This document shows positions 54,371-64,000 of a stretch of 64,000 nucleotides of DNA, one piece after another (position 1 is the first letter of the stretch; each line of letters begins with the position of its first letter). Location of the stretch: NCBI GenBank assembly GCA_965220265.1, contig CBDCPM010000004.1, positions 1,860,001 to 1,924,000 on the forward strand. Direction: 5' to 3'. This stretch comes from Bin87 sp965220265 (GTDB lineage Bacteria > Chloroflexota > Dehalococcoidia > Lucifugimonadales > UBA3495). The translations under genes were made by a program, and so were the position numbers. The notes beneath the pieces were generated by a model that did no database searches, was not told the origin of the DNA, and was given only the letters and a program-made list of their open reading frames with translations.

Positions 54371-57300
54371 TTATGGCGTTTCCACAACGGCCAGCTGTTG
54401 ATTGGGCGACACGTCGTGGAGGATTTGGACGATCCCGCTGGGCCACCGGATATGCACCGAATCGGCCTTGGTAGCCCGGCCCAAGCCGAAGTGCGCCAGC
54501 AGCATGTTCTGGCTCTTGTTGCTGGAGCCGGCCGCGATTTCCCTGATTTGTGTGCGGCCATCATCGGCAACCACGGTGATCCGGGCTCCGATGCCGTCGC
54601 GGTTGCTCGCTGTTCCAACGGTTTTGACGCGGAGCCAGTTGGCGTCCCAGGTGCAGCCGTTCAGGAACATCCGGGCGTTCTGAGGGTGATCGCCTTCCAA
54701 ACCGAGATTGGCCAGGTAAAGGTCCAGGCAACCGTCATTGTTGAAGTCGGCGTAGGCCACTCCGCGCCCGACGCCCCGATCGTCGGCGCCGCTGATCGAC
54801 GACACGTCCTCGAACGATGCTTGCCCGGTGTTGCGCAGCAGCAGATTGGGCTGGTGCTGTCGGTTGGTGAACCGATCGCTGTCCAGGTGGCCGCTGGCTA
54901 CGTAAAGGTCCTCCCAACCATCGTTGTCATAGTCGAAAAACACCGTACCCCAGCTGACTCGTTGCCGCCTTTGGAACGCTCCCCGTCCCACCCCGGCATC
55001 GGCAGCCGTTTCGGTGAAGGTGAGCCCGTCGCCGTTGTTTCTCAGCAGGACGTTGTCTTCAATGTTGGTCACGTAGAGGTCGAAATGTCCGTCGAGGTCG
55101 TAATCGCCTACCGCCAGACCCATGCCGAACATGGCCACGTCGGTGCGGGAGCTGCGGGAAATATCCTCAAATTGCCAGCCGCCATCTGCTGCCGGACCAT
55201 CATTGAGCCACAGGACGTTGGGCTGGATATCCTTTCCGAAGTCGTTCACCACGTACAGGTCCGGGTCGCCGTCGTTGTCGAAGTCGATCCAGCCCGGTTG
55301 GAATCCGGCTCCCCAAAGGTTGCCGAACTCTCCCGCGATATTACTCGGAGACATGCTGTCTCCCAGCAGATGCGAAACTTCTGTGAACGTACCGTCGCCG
55401 TTGTTGTGGAACAGACCCAGGGGGTACCGACTGGTTGAAGAGCCTGAGATCAAGGGCGTCCAGGTCGGATTCCTCCATGTGCCGGACAACTACGAAATCC
55501 AGGTGGCCATCCCGGTCATAGTCCCCCCAGGCGCAGCCCATCGACCGGTAGCTGGGATCAGGGTCCGCCAATCCGGAGCGGTCCGTCACGTCCATGAAGG
55601 CTCCCGATCCATTGTTGCCAAAGAGTTTGCTGGAGCCCCAATTGGTCACGTAGAGGTCCTGGTCGCCGTCGTTATCGTAGTCGGCGGCACACCCTCCGTT
55701 GGACAAGTCCATCAGTTCGTCGACGCCGGCTTCAGCGGCGACATCGGTGAACGTTCCGTCCCCATCGTTCCGGTACAACGCGTTGGCCCCGTCGATCTCG
55801 TCCACCGAATCGCTCCAGGAAGGTTTGGACGCAACGTAGATGTCCTGCAGGCCGTCGTTGTTGAAGTCAAAAATGACCACGCCCGCTCCCAACGGGATCC
55901 GGTCCACCGGGTCCCTGAAGTGTTCAAAGGCGACGCCGGCTGTTGGCGCTGCGTCGGTGAAGAACGGTTTGTGATAACGGAAGCCGTCGGTCAGGATCCC
56001 GGTACGGCCGTCGGGATTGGTTGCCACCGCGTCAACCACGCCGGTCGGGTGCGGAGGGGCCGCAACGGTCATCGTTTGCGCGTCGAGAAACTCCACGACC
56101 CGCGCTTCCAGTCCTCCGATGGTGATTCGGCTGTGCTCCTCCAGGCCGGCGCCGGAGATGGTCACCAGGCTTCCTCCCGGGGTGGCGGGGGCGGGTGGAT
56201 CCAGGGCCAAAATTTGCGGCCCATGAGAGTTGGCCGGTGGGAGGTCTCCAGGCCCCCACACCGACCCAACGTCGGCTCCCGGACTGCCGCTGAGGTTGGT
56301 CTGGTGTGACCCGTCGGCGTTCATCGCCATGATTTCCGGGGCTCCGTACCGGTCGCTGGTGAAGGTTATCCGGGCGCCGTCCGGAGACCAGGAGGGCCAG
56401 AAATCGTTGAAAGCGTCTCCGGTAAGTTGCACCGGGTTCGCGCCGTCGGCGTCCATGACGTAGACGGAACGCCAACCCGTCCTGCTGGAGGAAAAGGCAA
56501 TTTTGGAACCGTCCGGCGACCAGGCGGGAAATTCGTCGGAGGTTGCGTTCCTGGTAAGACGGACCTGGTTGGAGCCGTCAGAATCCATCACGTAAATTTC
56601 CAGGTTGCCGTCACGCCGTGAGTTGAACAGGATGCGCTGCCCGTCGGGAGACCAGGCGGGCGAGGAGTCGTAGCCCGGGTCGTTGGTCAGGTTGATCTGG
56701 TTGGACCCGTCGGCGTCCATCACGTAGATCTCCCGGTTTCCGTCCCGGTCGGAAGGATAGGCGATCTGGCTGCCGTCCGGTGACCAGGCGGGGAACACGT
56801 TGTCCGGGCCGTTGTCCCTAGTCAGGCGCCGCACGCGTGACCCGTCCGCGTGCATCACGTATATCTCGGGACTTCCGTCACGGTCGGACACGAACGCGAT
56901 CTTTTTGCCGTCAGGCGACCAGGCCGGCAAATCGTCATAGCCGGAGTTATTGGTGAGGCGCTTCGGGTTGGAGCCGTCGGGATACATCGAGTAGATTTCA
57001 AAGTCGCCGTCCCGGTCCGAGCTGAAAACGATGCGGGAATTGGAGCTGTCCAGGAAGAATGGCCCGACGAACAGCAGGCCCACGCCTCCAACCATGCTCA
57101 GCGTCCACGTGCCCGCGGCAAAGGCGGCCACCGCTTTCTTGGGCATGACGCGGGTCAACCCCCAGAAGGTAAAGGGGCCGGCCGCCGCGGCTCCGAACAG
57201 GAGTGCCGCCGCCGGCGCTGCGCCCATGCCGACCAGCATCAGCACGGCCACCAACGGGATCTCGAAGAGCAGGGGTACGTTGATGAGGATGCCCAGGGTT

Positions 57301-58142
57301 GCGGCCACGGCGATGCCTGACACATTGTCGCCCAGGTAGGCAGCGACGGTCTCCGGCGTGATCCATTGGATCACCAGACCGCCGGCAAACCCTGCCAAAA
57401 CCATGGCGGGGCCCAACCGCCACAGGTACCGGAGGCTGGACTTCGACCAATCCCTTAGCCCGGAGACAATGGTTTCTCGCCAGGTTGCCCGATCCGGTAC
57501 CAGGCCGTCCTCTCCGCCGCCGAAAACGTCTGCCAAACGGACCTGCCGCCTGACGAGCAGCGCCACCAGCGGGCCAAGCACCAGTACCCCTACGATGCTG
57601 ACCGCGATGCGTGTGCTGGCCAGCATGGGCGTGAAGACCAGGGCCGCCATCACCAGAGCCGGCACGTTCAGGGTGGAAGACCCCTGGGTTATGGCAATGG
57701 CGGTTTCCACGGGTGCTCCGCGGTTCCGAAAGGCCGATGCAATGGGCACGATGCAAGCGGAACACAGGTTCATGGAGGACCCGACGGCGAACCCGCGCAA
57801 CACCCCCTTTATACCGCCGCCAGTGAAACGGGAGCCGCTGTTGCCCGGAAAAAGGAACACTTCCGTTATGCCCGCAGCGAGGAACGCGAAAATCATTCCC
57901 ACCGTTACGAGCTTCAAGTAGCTCGTGGAGAAGTCCCACCACCGTTCGAAGAAACCGGTTTCGGGTTCCCGGTTGATGCAAAATCCCTGGAAACACTCGG
58001 ACCTGGGAGCGTTGACACCCGCCAAATCCGCTTCCACCGTATCCAACTTGGGGATGCGGTTGAAGGCCAGAAACAGAGCAAGAATGACGGCCAACAGCAG
58101 AACGCCGATGACCCGCTTCTTTTTCAGCGCCGTATCAAACAT
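54371..58142 (-). pseudogene. Permease-propeller-TIG-FG-GAP-UnbV fusion protein with one frameshift
   Basis: The first 933-residue frame (55341-58142) and a second frame (to 54371) join if one base is removed from a run of five at 55420-55424, giving ...NQSVPLGLFHNNGDGTFTEV... and about 1,250 residues. The domains are an ArsP_1/DUF318-type permease (1-365, with MNLCSACIVPIASAFRNRG), a six-bladed TolB/PD40 propeller (368-640, repeated WSPDG), an IPT/TIG domain (about 660-745), FG-GAP/VCBS repeats (DFNNDGLQDIYV, DYDNDGDQDLYV, DYDLDGHFDLYV) and ASPIC/UnbV at the end. The propeller part would face outside. Substrate unknown. Confidence 0.75.
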
Positions 58143-58327
58143 ACGCAGTCGCTCTTTGGCGATATTCCGTCAGCCCTTGGGCCGGCAAGTTTGGCAAGCC
58201 GGAGGATGGCCGGGAAATACTCCGGGTTTCGCCAGAATGCGCGGATGTTATGCGCGCCGCAATATGCCGTCAATGGCAGGGTGACAACCCCTGGGGATGG
58301 TCCGCGCGTACCCGGTTTCAGTCCACC

Positions 58328-58420
58328 TGTCATTGCGAGCGAAGCGCGGCAATCTCGTCGGGATAGTAACGTCTCTTTCAGCAACGAGACCGCCGCGTCG
58401 CCGTGCTCCTCGCGATGACA
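58328..58420. repeat. Intergenic palindromic repeat
   Basis: TGTCATTGCGAGCGAAGCGC on the left pairs with TGTCATCGCGAGGAGCACGG (inverted) on the right, around an AATCTCG...CGAGAC core. It is of the widespread CATTGCGAGCGAAGC intergenic repeat type. It lies in the roughly 365-bp divergent region between the fusion gene and the MFS gene, which otherwise holds nothing I can name. Confidence 0.8.
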
Positions 58421-58507
58421 AACTCCGTACGCTTGAGCGCACGCGGTTCGTTGACTCCCGTTAAAAAGCGGTGCTACGGTGGGCCACCCTGATGAACCGG
58501 AGCTGCG

Positions 58508-59749
58508 ATGCGCCGGACCGATTATCGCTGGATTATCCTGGCTACCGGGTTCGCGATCCTCTTTTTCAACGGAGGGTCCCGCTCTGCCCTGGGGCTCATG
58601 CTGAAACCCATGGGCGACGATCTGGAATGGAGTCGGTCGGCCCTGTCGCTGGGGATCACAGCGTACATGCTGGTTTCCGCGCTGGCGATGCCCTTCGTGG
58701 GTCGCCTGGCAGACCGCTACGACCTCCGCTGGATCATGGGTGCCGGGGTAGTCGTGGGTGCGGTGGGTGTGGGCTTGATGAGCCTGATCGCGGCCCAGTG
58801 GCAACTGTTTGCCGTTTACGGCCTGGTCTTCGCGTTGGGGAACGCCGGGATTTCCAACCCGGTCGTGAGCGTGATGATCGTGCGGTGGTTTCCGGACCGG
58901 CGCGGCGTGGCCAACAGCGCGGCGGTATCGGGCAATGCCATCGGACAATTGGTAATCGTTGGATCGCTGGCGCAATCGTTGGTGCGGTTCGGTTGGCGGC
59001 TGTCCTACGCGGGGCTGGGGTTGGCCAATCTGGTTATTCTCGCGCCCATAGTATTCGCGGCGGTGAGAGCGGCGCCGTCCCAGGCGGCCCGAGGAGAACG
59101 GCCATCGAGCGACGACCCAGCCGTGGCGGAGCCGGCGGTCGATCTGCCGCAGGTTCCGCTGCTGACGTCGGGGCAACTGTGGTTGCTGGGTGGGATCTAC
59201 GCCATATGCGGGTTTCAGGACTTTTTCGTGGCGACCCATGTCGTGGCGTTCGCCTTGGACATCGGGTTCGGCACGCTGATCGCGGGGAACCTGCTCGCCT
59301 TGATGGGAGTGATGGGACTGTTGGGGGTGCTGGTCTCGGGGTTCCTGGCCGATCGCATTGGACCGGCCCGGCCAACACTGCTGTGCTTCGCAATGAGGAT
59401 AGGAATTTTTGTGCTGGTGATTCTTTCCCAGTCCAAGCCGGCGGTGATGATGTTCGCGCTGCTGTACGGCTTCACCTTCCTGATGACGGCGCCGTTGACG
59501 GTGATCTTCTCGGGGAACATCTTTGGCACGGCACGGCTGGGCCGGATCAGCGGCACGATATCCATGATCCACCAGATCAGCGGAGGCATCGGGGCGTTGG
59601 CCGGGGCACTGGCGTTCGACATCTGGGGCAGCTACGACCGGGCGTTCGTGATGATGCTCGTCCTGTCGGTGGTAGCGACGGTGGGCACCCTGCTGGTTCG
59701 GGACAGGACAGCCGGAGCGACAGCGCAGGAAGGGATCAGCCGCGCGTAA
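58508..59749 (+). CDS. Major facilitator superfamily transporter
   Basis: A 413-residue, 12-helix secondary transporter of the inner membrane. The loop 2-3 signature is in MPFVGRLADRYDLRWIMGAG, with the second-half counterpart at LVSGFLADRIGPARPTLLCF. NAGISNPVVSVMIVRWFPDRRGVANSAAVSGNAIGQLV is characteristic of the oxalate/formate-like MCT group. It starts with MRRTDYRWIILATGFAILFFNGG. Substrate probably a carboxylate, by family resemblance only. Confidence 0.88.
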   Translation: MRRTDYRWIILATGFAILFFNGGSRSALGLMLKPMGDDLEWSRSALSLGITAYMLVSALAMPFVGRLADRYDLRWIMGAGVVVGAVGVGLMSLIAAQWQLFAVYGLVFALGNAGISNPVVSVMIVRWFPDRRGVANSAAVSGNAIGQLVIVGSLAQSLVRFGWRLSYAGLGLANLVILAPIVFAAVRAAPSQAARGERPSSDDPAVAEPAVDLPQVPLLTSGQLWLLGGIYAICGFQDFFVATHVVAFALDIGFGTLIAGNLLALMGVMGLLGVLVSGFLADRIGPARPTLLCFAMRIGIFVLVILSQSKPAVMMFALLYGFTFLMTAPLTVIFSGNIFGTARLGRISGTISMIHQISGGIGALAGALAFDIWGSYDRAFVMMLVLSVVATVGTLLVRDRTAGATAQEGISRA

Positions 59750-59811
59750 GTGCGCTCGACGCGTAGCTAGCGGCGTCCAGACAAGCATGGCGGACACGGT
59801 TGCCGCACACG

Positions 59812-60939
59812 TCAGGGGACGAAGCGCGGCATAACCTTCGTGGCAAAATTCTCCAGGTTGCGCAGAATCTTACGCTGTGGGATGCCGGAATGGGCGAACT
59901 CCACGAGGAGGCAGTCCAAGTTGCATACTTCCTGCAGTTCCCGAATCTTTTCCGCGACGTTGTCCGGCGAGCCCACCAACAGCGTGCGGGGCTCCAGGAA
60001 GTCCCAGTCCAGCTTAACCTCCGGATCGAGCTCTTCGCCGGGATTGGTGAACACCTGCCGCCCGCGGAAGGGGTCGTTGAATATGAACGCCGACATAATG
60101 CCGCTCTCGGCATCCCGGCGGGCTTCTTCCATTGACGGGGCGACGTAGGTGGATCGCATGACCGCCTGGTCTTCGCCCAATCTGTACGGGCGGCCCTCCA
60201 GGTTGGTACGGACCTCGGCATAGAGTTCCATGCGTTGCCGGATTCTAAGTGGAGGCGGCTGCCAATAGCAGGCTTTCAGCCCCATTTCGGCGGCGGTCGT
60301 CACCGACCGGTCGGTGGACACCGTCATCCACAGCGGAGGATGAGGAGTTTGGTAAGGGCGAGGCGTAACGCGCAGTTTGGTCACGCGGTTGCCGTCCTGC
60401 CACTCTGGATCAGCGGCGAGCGACGGGTGGGAGAAAACAGTGTCCGGAGCGGGAAAGGTGTAGTTGGATCCGTGGTGGTCAAAGTACTCGTTGGACCAGA
60501 TCTTGCGGACTATTTCGACCGTTTCCTGGAACAGCTCCCGGTTCTCCATGTCCTTGCGGGGGTCCGCGTTGGGGTGGAACTGCGGCCCCTCGTATGGCCA
60601 GATGCCGCGTCCGAAGCCTACTTCGAGGCGACCTCCGCTCATGTTATCCAGTATAGCCAGGTCCTCGGCGAGCCGGATCGGATGCCACCAGGTGACGATA
60701 TTCGCCATCTGGCCGATGCGGATTCTGGAGGTGCGGGCGGCTAGGTCCGCGCCCAGCAGTATCGGATTGGGGAGATCGCCCACGCCGAACGGGGTGAAGT
60801 GATGCTCGCCCAGCCATATGGCCTCGAACCCAAGCTCTTCCGCCAGGATGGTCTGCTGCCTCAGGTTGTCCAGCAGACCTGCCGAATCGGTGGCTTCGCC
60901 GGCCGAGGCCGCCACGGTGGTAAATGCCGCGAATCGCAT
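59812..60939 (-). CDS. LLM-class flavin-dependent oxidoreductase (luciferase-like)
   Basis: A 375-residue bacterial-luciferase-fold monooxygenase using FMNH2 or F420. Characteristic segments are LGFEAIWLGEHHFTPFGVGDLPNPILLGADLAARTSRIRIG, LDNMSGGRLEVGFGRGIWPYE and LLVGSPDNVAEKIRELQEV. AGGAGG lies ahead of ATG 60939. Next to it, in the same direction, is an NHL-repeat protein. Substrate unknown; the lineage is known for many paralogues of this type. Confidence 0.88.
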   Translation of the reverse strand: MRFAAFTTVAASAGEATDSAGLLDNLRQQTILAEELGFEAIWLGEHHFTPFGVGDLPNPILLGADLAARTSRIRIGQMANIVTWWHPIRLAEDLAILDNMSGGRLEVGFGRGIWPYEGPQFHPNADPRKDMENRELFQETVEIVRKIWSNEYFDHHGSNYTFPAPDTVFSHPSLAADPEWQDGNRVTKLRVTPRPYQTPHPPLWMTVSTDRSVTTAAEMGLKACYWQPPPLRIRQRMELYAEVRTNLEGRPYRLGEDQAVMRSTYVAPSMEEARRDAESGIMSAFIFNDPFRGRQVFTNPGEELDPEVKLDWDFLEPRTLLVGSPDNVAEKIRELQEVCNLDCLLVEFAHSGIPQRKILRNLENFATKVMPRFVP

Positions 60940-60988
60940 GCCAGGGCCTCCTCTCTTAGGTTCGTGCACCAGATGCCTGCCGTAGCGA

Positions 60989-61825
60989 TTACCTTACCCG
61001 AACCAGCTTCTGCACGCGCTGGTTGGAGGTGTCGGCGCCATAAATGTCCCCCCGTGAATCGGTGTAGACCTGGTGAGCGTACTCGAAGGTTCTGCCCCGG
61101 GCCAACAACTCGCCACCCAAGCTCAGAATGCTGATGCGCGGCACCTGGTCGGTAACGTAGACCCTCTGCTCTGCGTCGATGTGCACGCCCATGGGACACT
61201 TGAAGTCGGTCCACTGGTCCACGAACTCACCGTCGACGGTGAACACCTGCACGCGGTTATTCTCTCGGTCGGCCACGTAGACCCGGCCGTCGGCGGAGAC
61301 TCGGATGCTGTGGGGCACCAGGAACTCGCCGGGCCCTCGGCCGGGACTGCCGAAGGAGGCGATCAGGGTACCGTCGGCAGCCAGCCTGTGCACGGAGGAG
61401 TTGCCGTAGCCGTCGGCCACGAACAGATCACCGGAGGGGGCCACGCAAACATCGGCTGGATGGTTGAACGGGGCCTGGAGCGCCGCGCGGTTTCGCGTGC
61501 CTATTGACGATAGCAGCTCGCCTTCCGTGGAATATTTCAGGATCTGGTGCGCGTCCCGGTCCACGAGATAGACGGAATCGTCCGGCCCCACGTGGATGTG
61601 GTGAGCGTCGGCGGGTACGCCGTCCGGACGCGTCCAGGCCGCCACCGGGTTCCCGTCACGGTCGAACACCAGCACGGGAGGCCCCTGCCGCTGGAACACG
61701 TAGACCCGATCCCGGCTATCGACGGCAACGCCGCTGATGCCACGGAACCCCTGGCCGACCGGCAGGCGGGGCCATTCCGGTTGGTATTCGTAAACGTACT
61801 CGCCCATGCCGACGGTGATTGCCAT
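60989..61825 (-). CDS. NHL-repeat six-bladed beta-propeller protein
   Basis: A 278-residue propeller built from NHL repeats: GVAVDSRDRVYVFQRQGPPVLVFDRDG, HIHVGPDDSVYLVDRDAHQILKYS, DVCVAPSGDLFVADGYGNSSVHRL and SIRVSADGRVYVADRENNRVQVF. It resembles the lyase-like propellers of peptidyl-alpha-hydroxyglycine lyase but without a signal peptide. It is likely a binding scaffold or a small-molecule hydrolase/lyase. Divergent from the amine oxidase gene and 49 bases upstream of the LLM gene. Confidence 0.82.
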   Translation of the reverse strand: MAITVGMGEYVYEYQPEWPRLPVGQGFRGISGVAVDSRDRVYVFQRQGPPVLVFDRDGNPVAAWTRPDGVPADAHHIHVGPDDSVYLVDRDAHQILKYSTEGELLSSIGTRNRAALQAPFNHPADVCVAPSGDLFVADGYGNSSVHRLAADGTLIASFGSPGRGPGEFLVPHSIRVSADGRVYVADRENNRVQVFTVDGEFVDQWTDFKCPMGVHIDAEQRVYVTDQVPRISILSLGGELLARGRTFEYAHQVYTDSRGDIYGADTSNQRVQKLVRVR

Positions 61826-62011
61826 GTGGTTGCCTCCGCGGTCCGGTTGTCCGGAGTTGGTGGGATTTTAGCACTGCGCGGGTCAGTTCCTTCGCGGTTT
61901 TTGGCCGACTGGCCTAGCACTTCGCCTTGACCATGAAACGCTGCGCTGTTAGCGTCCGGTATCCGTGATAGCAACTTTTGCACCAGTGCGACCATACCAG
62001 AGGAGGTCATT

Positions 62012-63958
62012 ATGGCCATTTCCACAAAGGCAACACCGCAAGTTTCGCCCCGTGCGACGATCTCGCATCCCTTGGACCCGCTGACGGCGGACGAAATAGC
62101 CGAGGCATCGGCCATCCTGAAAACCCAGCGGGATCTGGGCCAGCGCACGCGGTTCGAGACCGTCGTGCTGCGCGAACCGGACAAGGAATCTGTGCTCCGG
62201 TTCCAGCCGGGCGACCCGATACGGCGCGACGCCTTCCTGGTGGTGTTGGACAATGATGCCGCAGCCACCTACGAGGCGGTGGTGTCACTCGACGACCGCC
62301 GCGTCGTTTCTTGGGAACACATCCCCGGCGTGCAGCCCCGGGTGATGTTCGACGAGTTCATGGAGTGCGAGGCCGCGGTACGCGCCGACGCGGGATTCCA
62401 GGCGGCCATCAAGAAGCGGGGCATCACCGACCCCAACCTGGTGATGGTGGATCCATGGTCGGCCGGCAACTACGGGTATGAAGACGAGGAAGGCCGCCGG
62501 CTGGTGCTGTGCCGCAACTTCGCCCGGTCCAGCCCCACGGACAACGGCTACGCCCGCCCCATCGAGGGCGTCACCGCCGTGGTGGACCTGAACAGCATGG
62601 AAGTGGTGCGCGTCGACGACTACGGATTTGTGCCGTTACCGCCGGACGACGGCAACTATGGCGCCGAGTTCGTGGACAAGTTCCGGGATGACCTGAAACC
62701 GCTGGAGATAACCCAGCCGGATGGGCCGAGTTTTCAGGTCGACGGTTGGAGCGTAGTTTGGCAGAAGTGGCACCTGCGCGTCGGGTTCACGCCCCGGGAG
62801 GGGTTGGTGATTAACACTGTCGGGTATGAGGACCAGGATCGGGTCCGGCCCATTCTGTACCGGGCGGCATTGTCCGACATGGTGGTGCCCTACGGCGAAC
62901 CTGGCAAGGACCACTACCGCAAGAACGCGTTCGACGCCGGCGAGTATGGCATCGGTTCCCTGACCAACTCGCTGACCCTGGGATGCGACTGCCTCGGAGA
63001 GATTTACTACTTCGACGCCGTGCTCAATAACGGCAGCGGCCAGCCGTTCACCATACCCAATGCGGTGTGCATGCACGAGGAGGACTACGGCATTCTATGG
63101 AAGCACACGGACTGGCGCAACGGGCAGACCGAGGTGCGCCGCTCCCGGCGGCTGGTCATATCCAACGTCGCCACCGTGGGCAACTACGAGTATGGCTTCT
63201 TCTGGTATTTCTACCAGGACGGCACGATACAGATGGAGATCAAGCTGACCGGCATCATCAATACCGCCGGCATCGCTGAGGGAGAAACGCCCAAATACGG
63301 CACGCTGGTGGCGCCCCAGCTGAACGCGCACATCCACCAGCACTTCTTCAACTTCCGCATGGACATGAGCGTGGACGGCGAGGATAACTCGGTGTTCGAG
63401 GTGAACACCGTGGCGGCCCCTCCGGGTCCCGACAACCCTCACGGCAACGCCTTCTATGCTGAGAAGACGCTGCTAGGCACGGAGCACGCGGCGCAGCGGG
63501 TGATCGACCCGATGAGCGGCCGGTACTGGGTGGTGTCCAACCCGTCGGCGAAGAACGCGCTGGGGCAGCCGGTGAGCTACAAGCTCATGCCGGGCGAAAA
63601 CATCCTGCCCTTCGCGCATCCCGACGCCAGCATCATCAAGCGCGCGGGTTTCATGACCAAGCACCTGTGGGTCACGCCCTACCACCGGGACGAAATCGCC
63701 GCCACGGGTCCGTACCCCAACCAGCACCCGGGCGGCGGCGGCCTGCCCGAGTACACGAAGAACGATCGGAGCGTGGCGGACACGGACGTGGTGCTCTGGT
63801 ACACCCTGGGCTACCACCACGTGCCGCGGCCCGAGGACTGGCCCATCGCGCCGGTGGCCTACTGCGGGTTCAGCCTCAAGCCGGTGGGGTTTTTCGACAC
63901 CAACCCCGTGCTGGACGTACCGCCCAGCGACCACTGCGGGGAGGCCTGTCATTCCTGA
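62012..63958 (+). CDS. Copper-containing primary-amine oxidase
   Basis: A 648-residue quinoenzyme that oxidises primary amines to aldehydes with release of ammonia and H2O2. The TPQ precursor is Tyr392 in ATVGNYEYGFFW, the catalytic base Asp308 is in KNAFDAGEYGIG, and the copper ligands are His442/His444 in NAHIHQHFFNFRMDMSVDG and a His in LGYHHVPRPEDWP near the end. TPQ forms by self-processing with copper and O2. There is no signal peptide. AGGAGG precedes ATG 62012. Length is normal; the C-terminus is complete. Confidence 0.93.
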   Translation: MAISTKATPQVSPRATISHPLDPLTADEIAEASAILKTQRDLGQRTRFETVVLREPDKESVLRFQPGDPIRRDAFLVVLDNDAAATYEAVVSLDDRRVVSWEHIPGVQPRVMFDEFMECEAAVRADAGFQAAIKKRGITDPNLVMVDPWSAGNYGYEDEEGRRLVLCRNFARSSPTDNGYARPIEGVTAVVDLNSMEVVRVDDYGFVPLPPDDGNYGAEFVDKFRDDLKPLEITQPDGPSFQVDGWSVVWQKWHLRVGFTPREGLVINTVGYEDQDRVRPILYRAALSDMVVPYGEPGKDHYRKNAFDAGEYGIGSLTNSLTLGCDCLGEIYYFDAVLNNGSGQPFTIPNAVCMHEEDYGILWKHTDWRNGQTEVRRSRRLVISNVATVGNYEYGFFWYFYQDGTIQMEIKLTGIINTAGIAEGETPKYGTLVAPQLNAHIHQHFFNFRMDMSVDGEDNSVFEVNTVAAPPGPDNPHGNAFYAEKTLLGTEHAAQRVIDPMSGRYWVVSNPSAKNALGQPVSYKLMPGENILPFAHPDASIIKRAGFMTKHLWVTPYHRDEIAATGPYPNQHPGGGGLPEYTKNDRSVADTDVVLWYTLGYHHVPRPEDWPIAPVAYCGFSLKPVGFFDTNPVLDVPPSDHCGEACHS

Positions 63959-64000
63959 CGGGCAGCCCGCGTGGAGTAGGGAGCGTCAGAATTCAAGCGA

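Noticed and set aside
54398..55438. 346-residue plus-strand frame over the FG-GAP region
   Set aside because: Antisense to conserved VCBS/UnbV motifs, and no recognisable content.

Overview
The window is about 60% G+C and reads like an accessory-rich chromosomal segment of an uncultivated bacterium. The metabolic mix (several flavin- or copper-dependent oxidoreductases, amidohydrolases, an LLM flavin oxidoreductase, beta-propeller proteins, a peptide ABC transporter) resembles marine or sponge-associated Chloroflexota such as the SAR202/Dehalococcoidia lineages. That placement is inference from gene content; there is no rRNA or tRNA in the window to confirm it.

Layout. 1-4.65 kb: an IS5-type element cut by the window edge, a decayed IS630-type element with extra terminal repeats, and a two-domain membrane protein truncated by an IS982 element. 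4.7-9 kb: DinB-like protein, a ferritin with one nonsense codon, an alpha/beta hydrolase, then sucCD (succinyl-CoA synthetase). 9-12 kb: two IS66 elements head to tail. 12-19.9 kb: TatD hydrolase, Tag-like glycosylase, DUF1802 protein, a type II restriction-modification pair, an aldo/keto reductase, etfBA and a small membrane protein. 19.9-24 kb: a stack of nested insertions (two IS630 copies, one IS5, one TA-flanked MITE) inside and beside broken host genes. 24.4-29.8 kb: aldo/keto reductase, Phd/PIN toxin-antitoxin pair, cupin, a decayed IS1380 and a voltage-gated channel gene broken by a 140-bp MITE. 29.8-45.7 kb: ispH, amidohydrolase, a two-gene AAA ATPase plus possible nuclease module, gamma-glutamyltransferase, a histidine-kinase-like/response-regulator fusion, an orotate phosphoribosyltransferase-like gene, a Nav-like channel, a second amidohydrolase, a GMC oxidoreductase and a PQQ-type propeller. 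45.9-52.1 kb: a dipeptide-type ABC operon whose binding-protein gene is split by an IS21 element. 52.4-58.1 kb: an intact IS1380, an IS66-derived MITE with a perfect 8-bp target duplication, and a very large permease/beta-propeller/FG-GAP fusion with a one-base frameshift. 58.3-64 kb: an intergenic palindromic repeat, MFS transporter, LLM oxidoreductase, NHL-repeat protein and a copper amine oxidase.

How the parts fit. SucCD (TCA cycle) and EtfBA (electron transfer from flavin dehydrogenases) are core energy genes. The oxidoreductases, amidohydrolases, GGT, amine oxidase, MFS and peptide importer suggest a heterotroph using peptides, amines and amides. Defence-like genes are the GGNCC-type R-M pair (inferred specificity), the Phd/PIN pair and the ATPase/partner pair. 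Mobile DNA is the dominant theme: at least nine IS copies from six families plus three or four MITEs, most of the transposases decayed, and at least five host genes interrupted or truncated.
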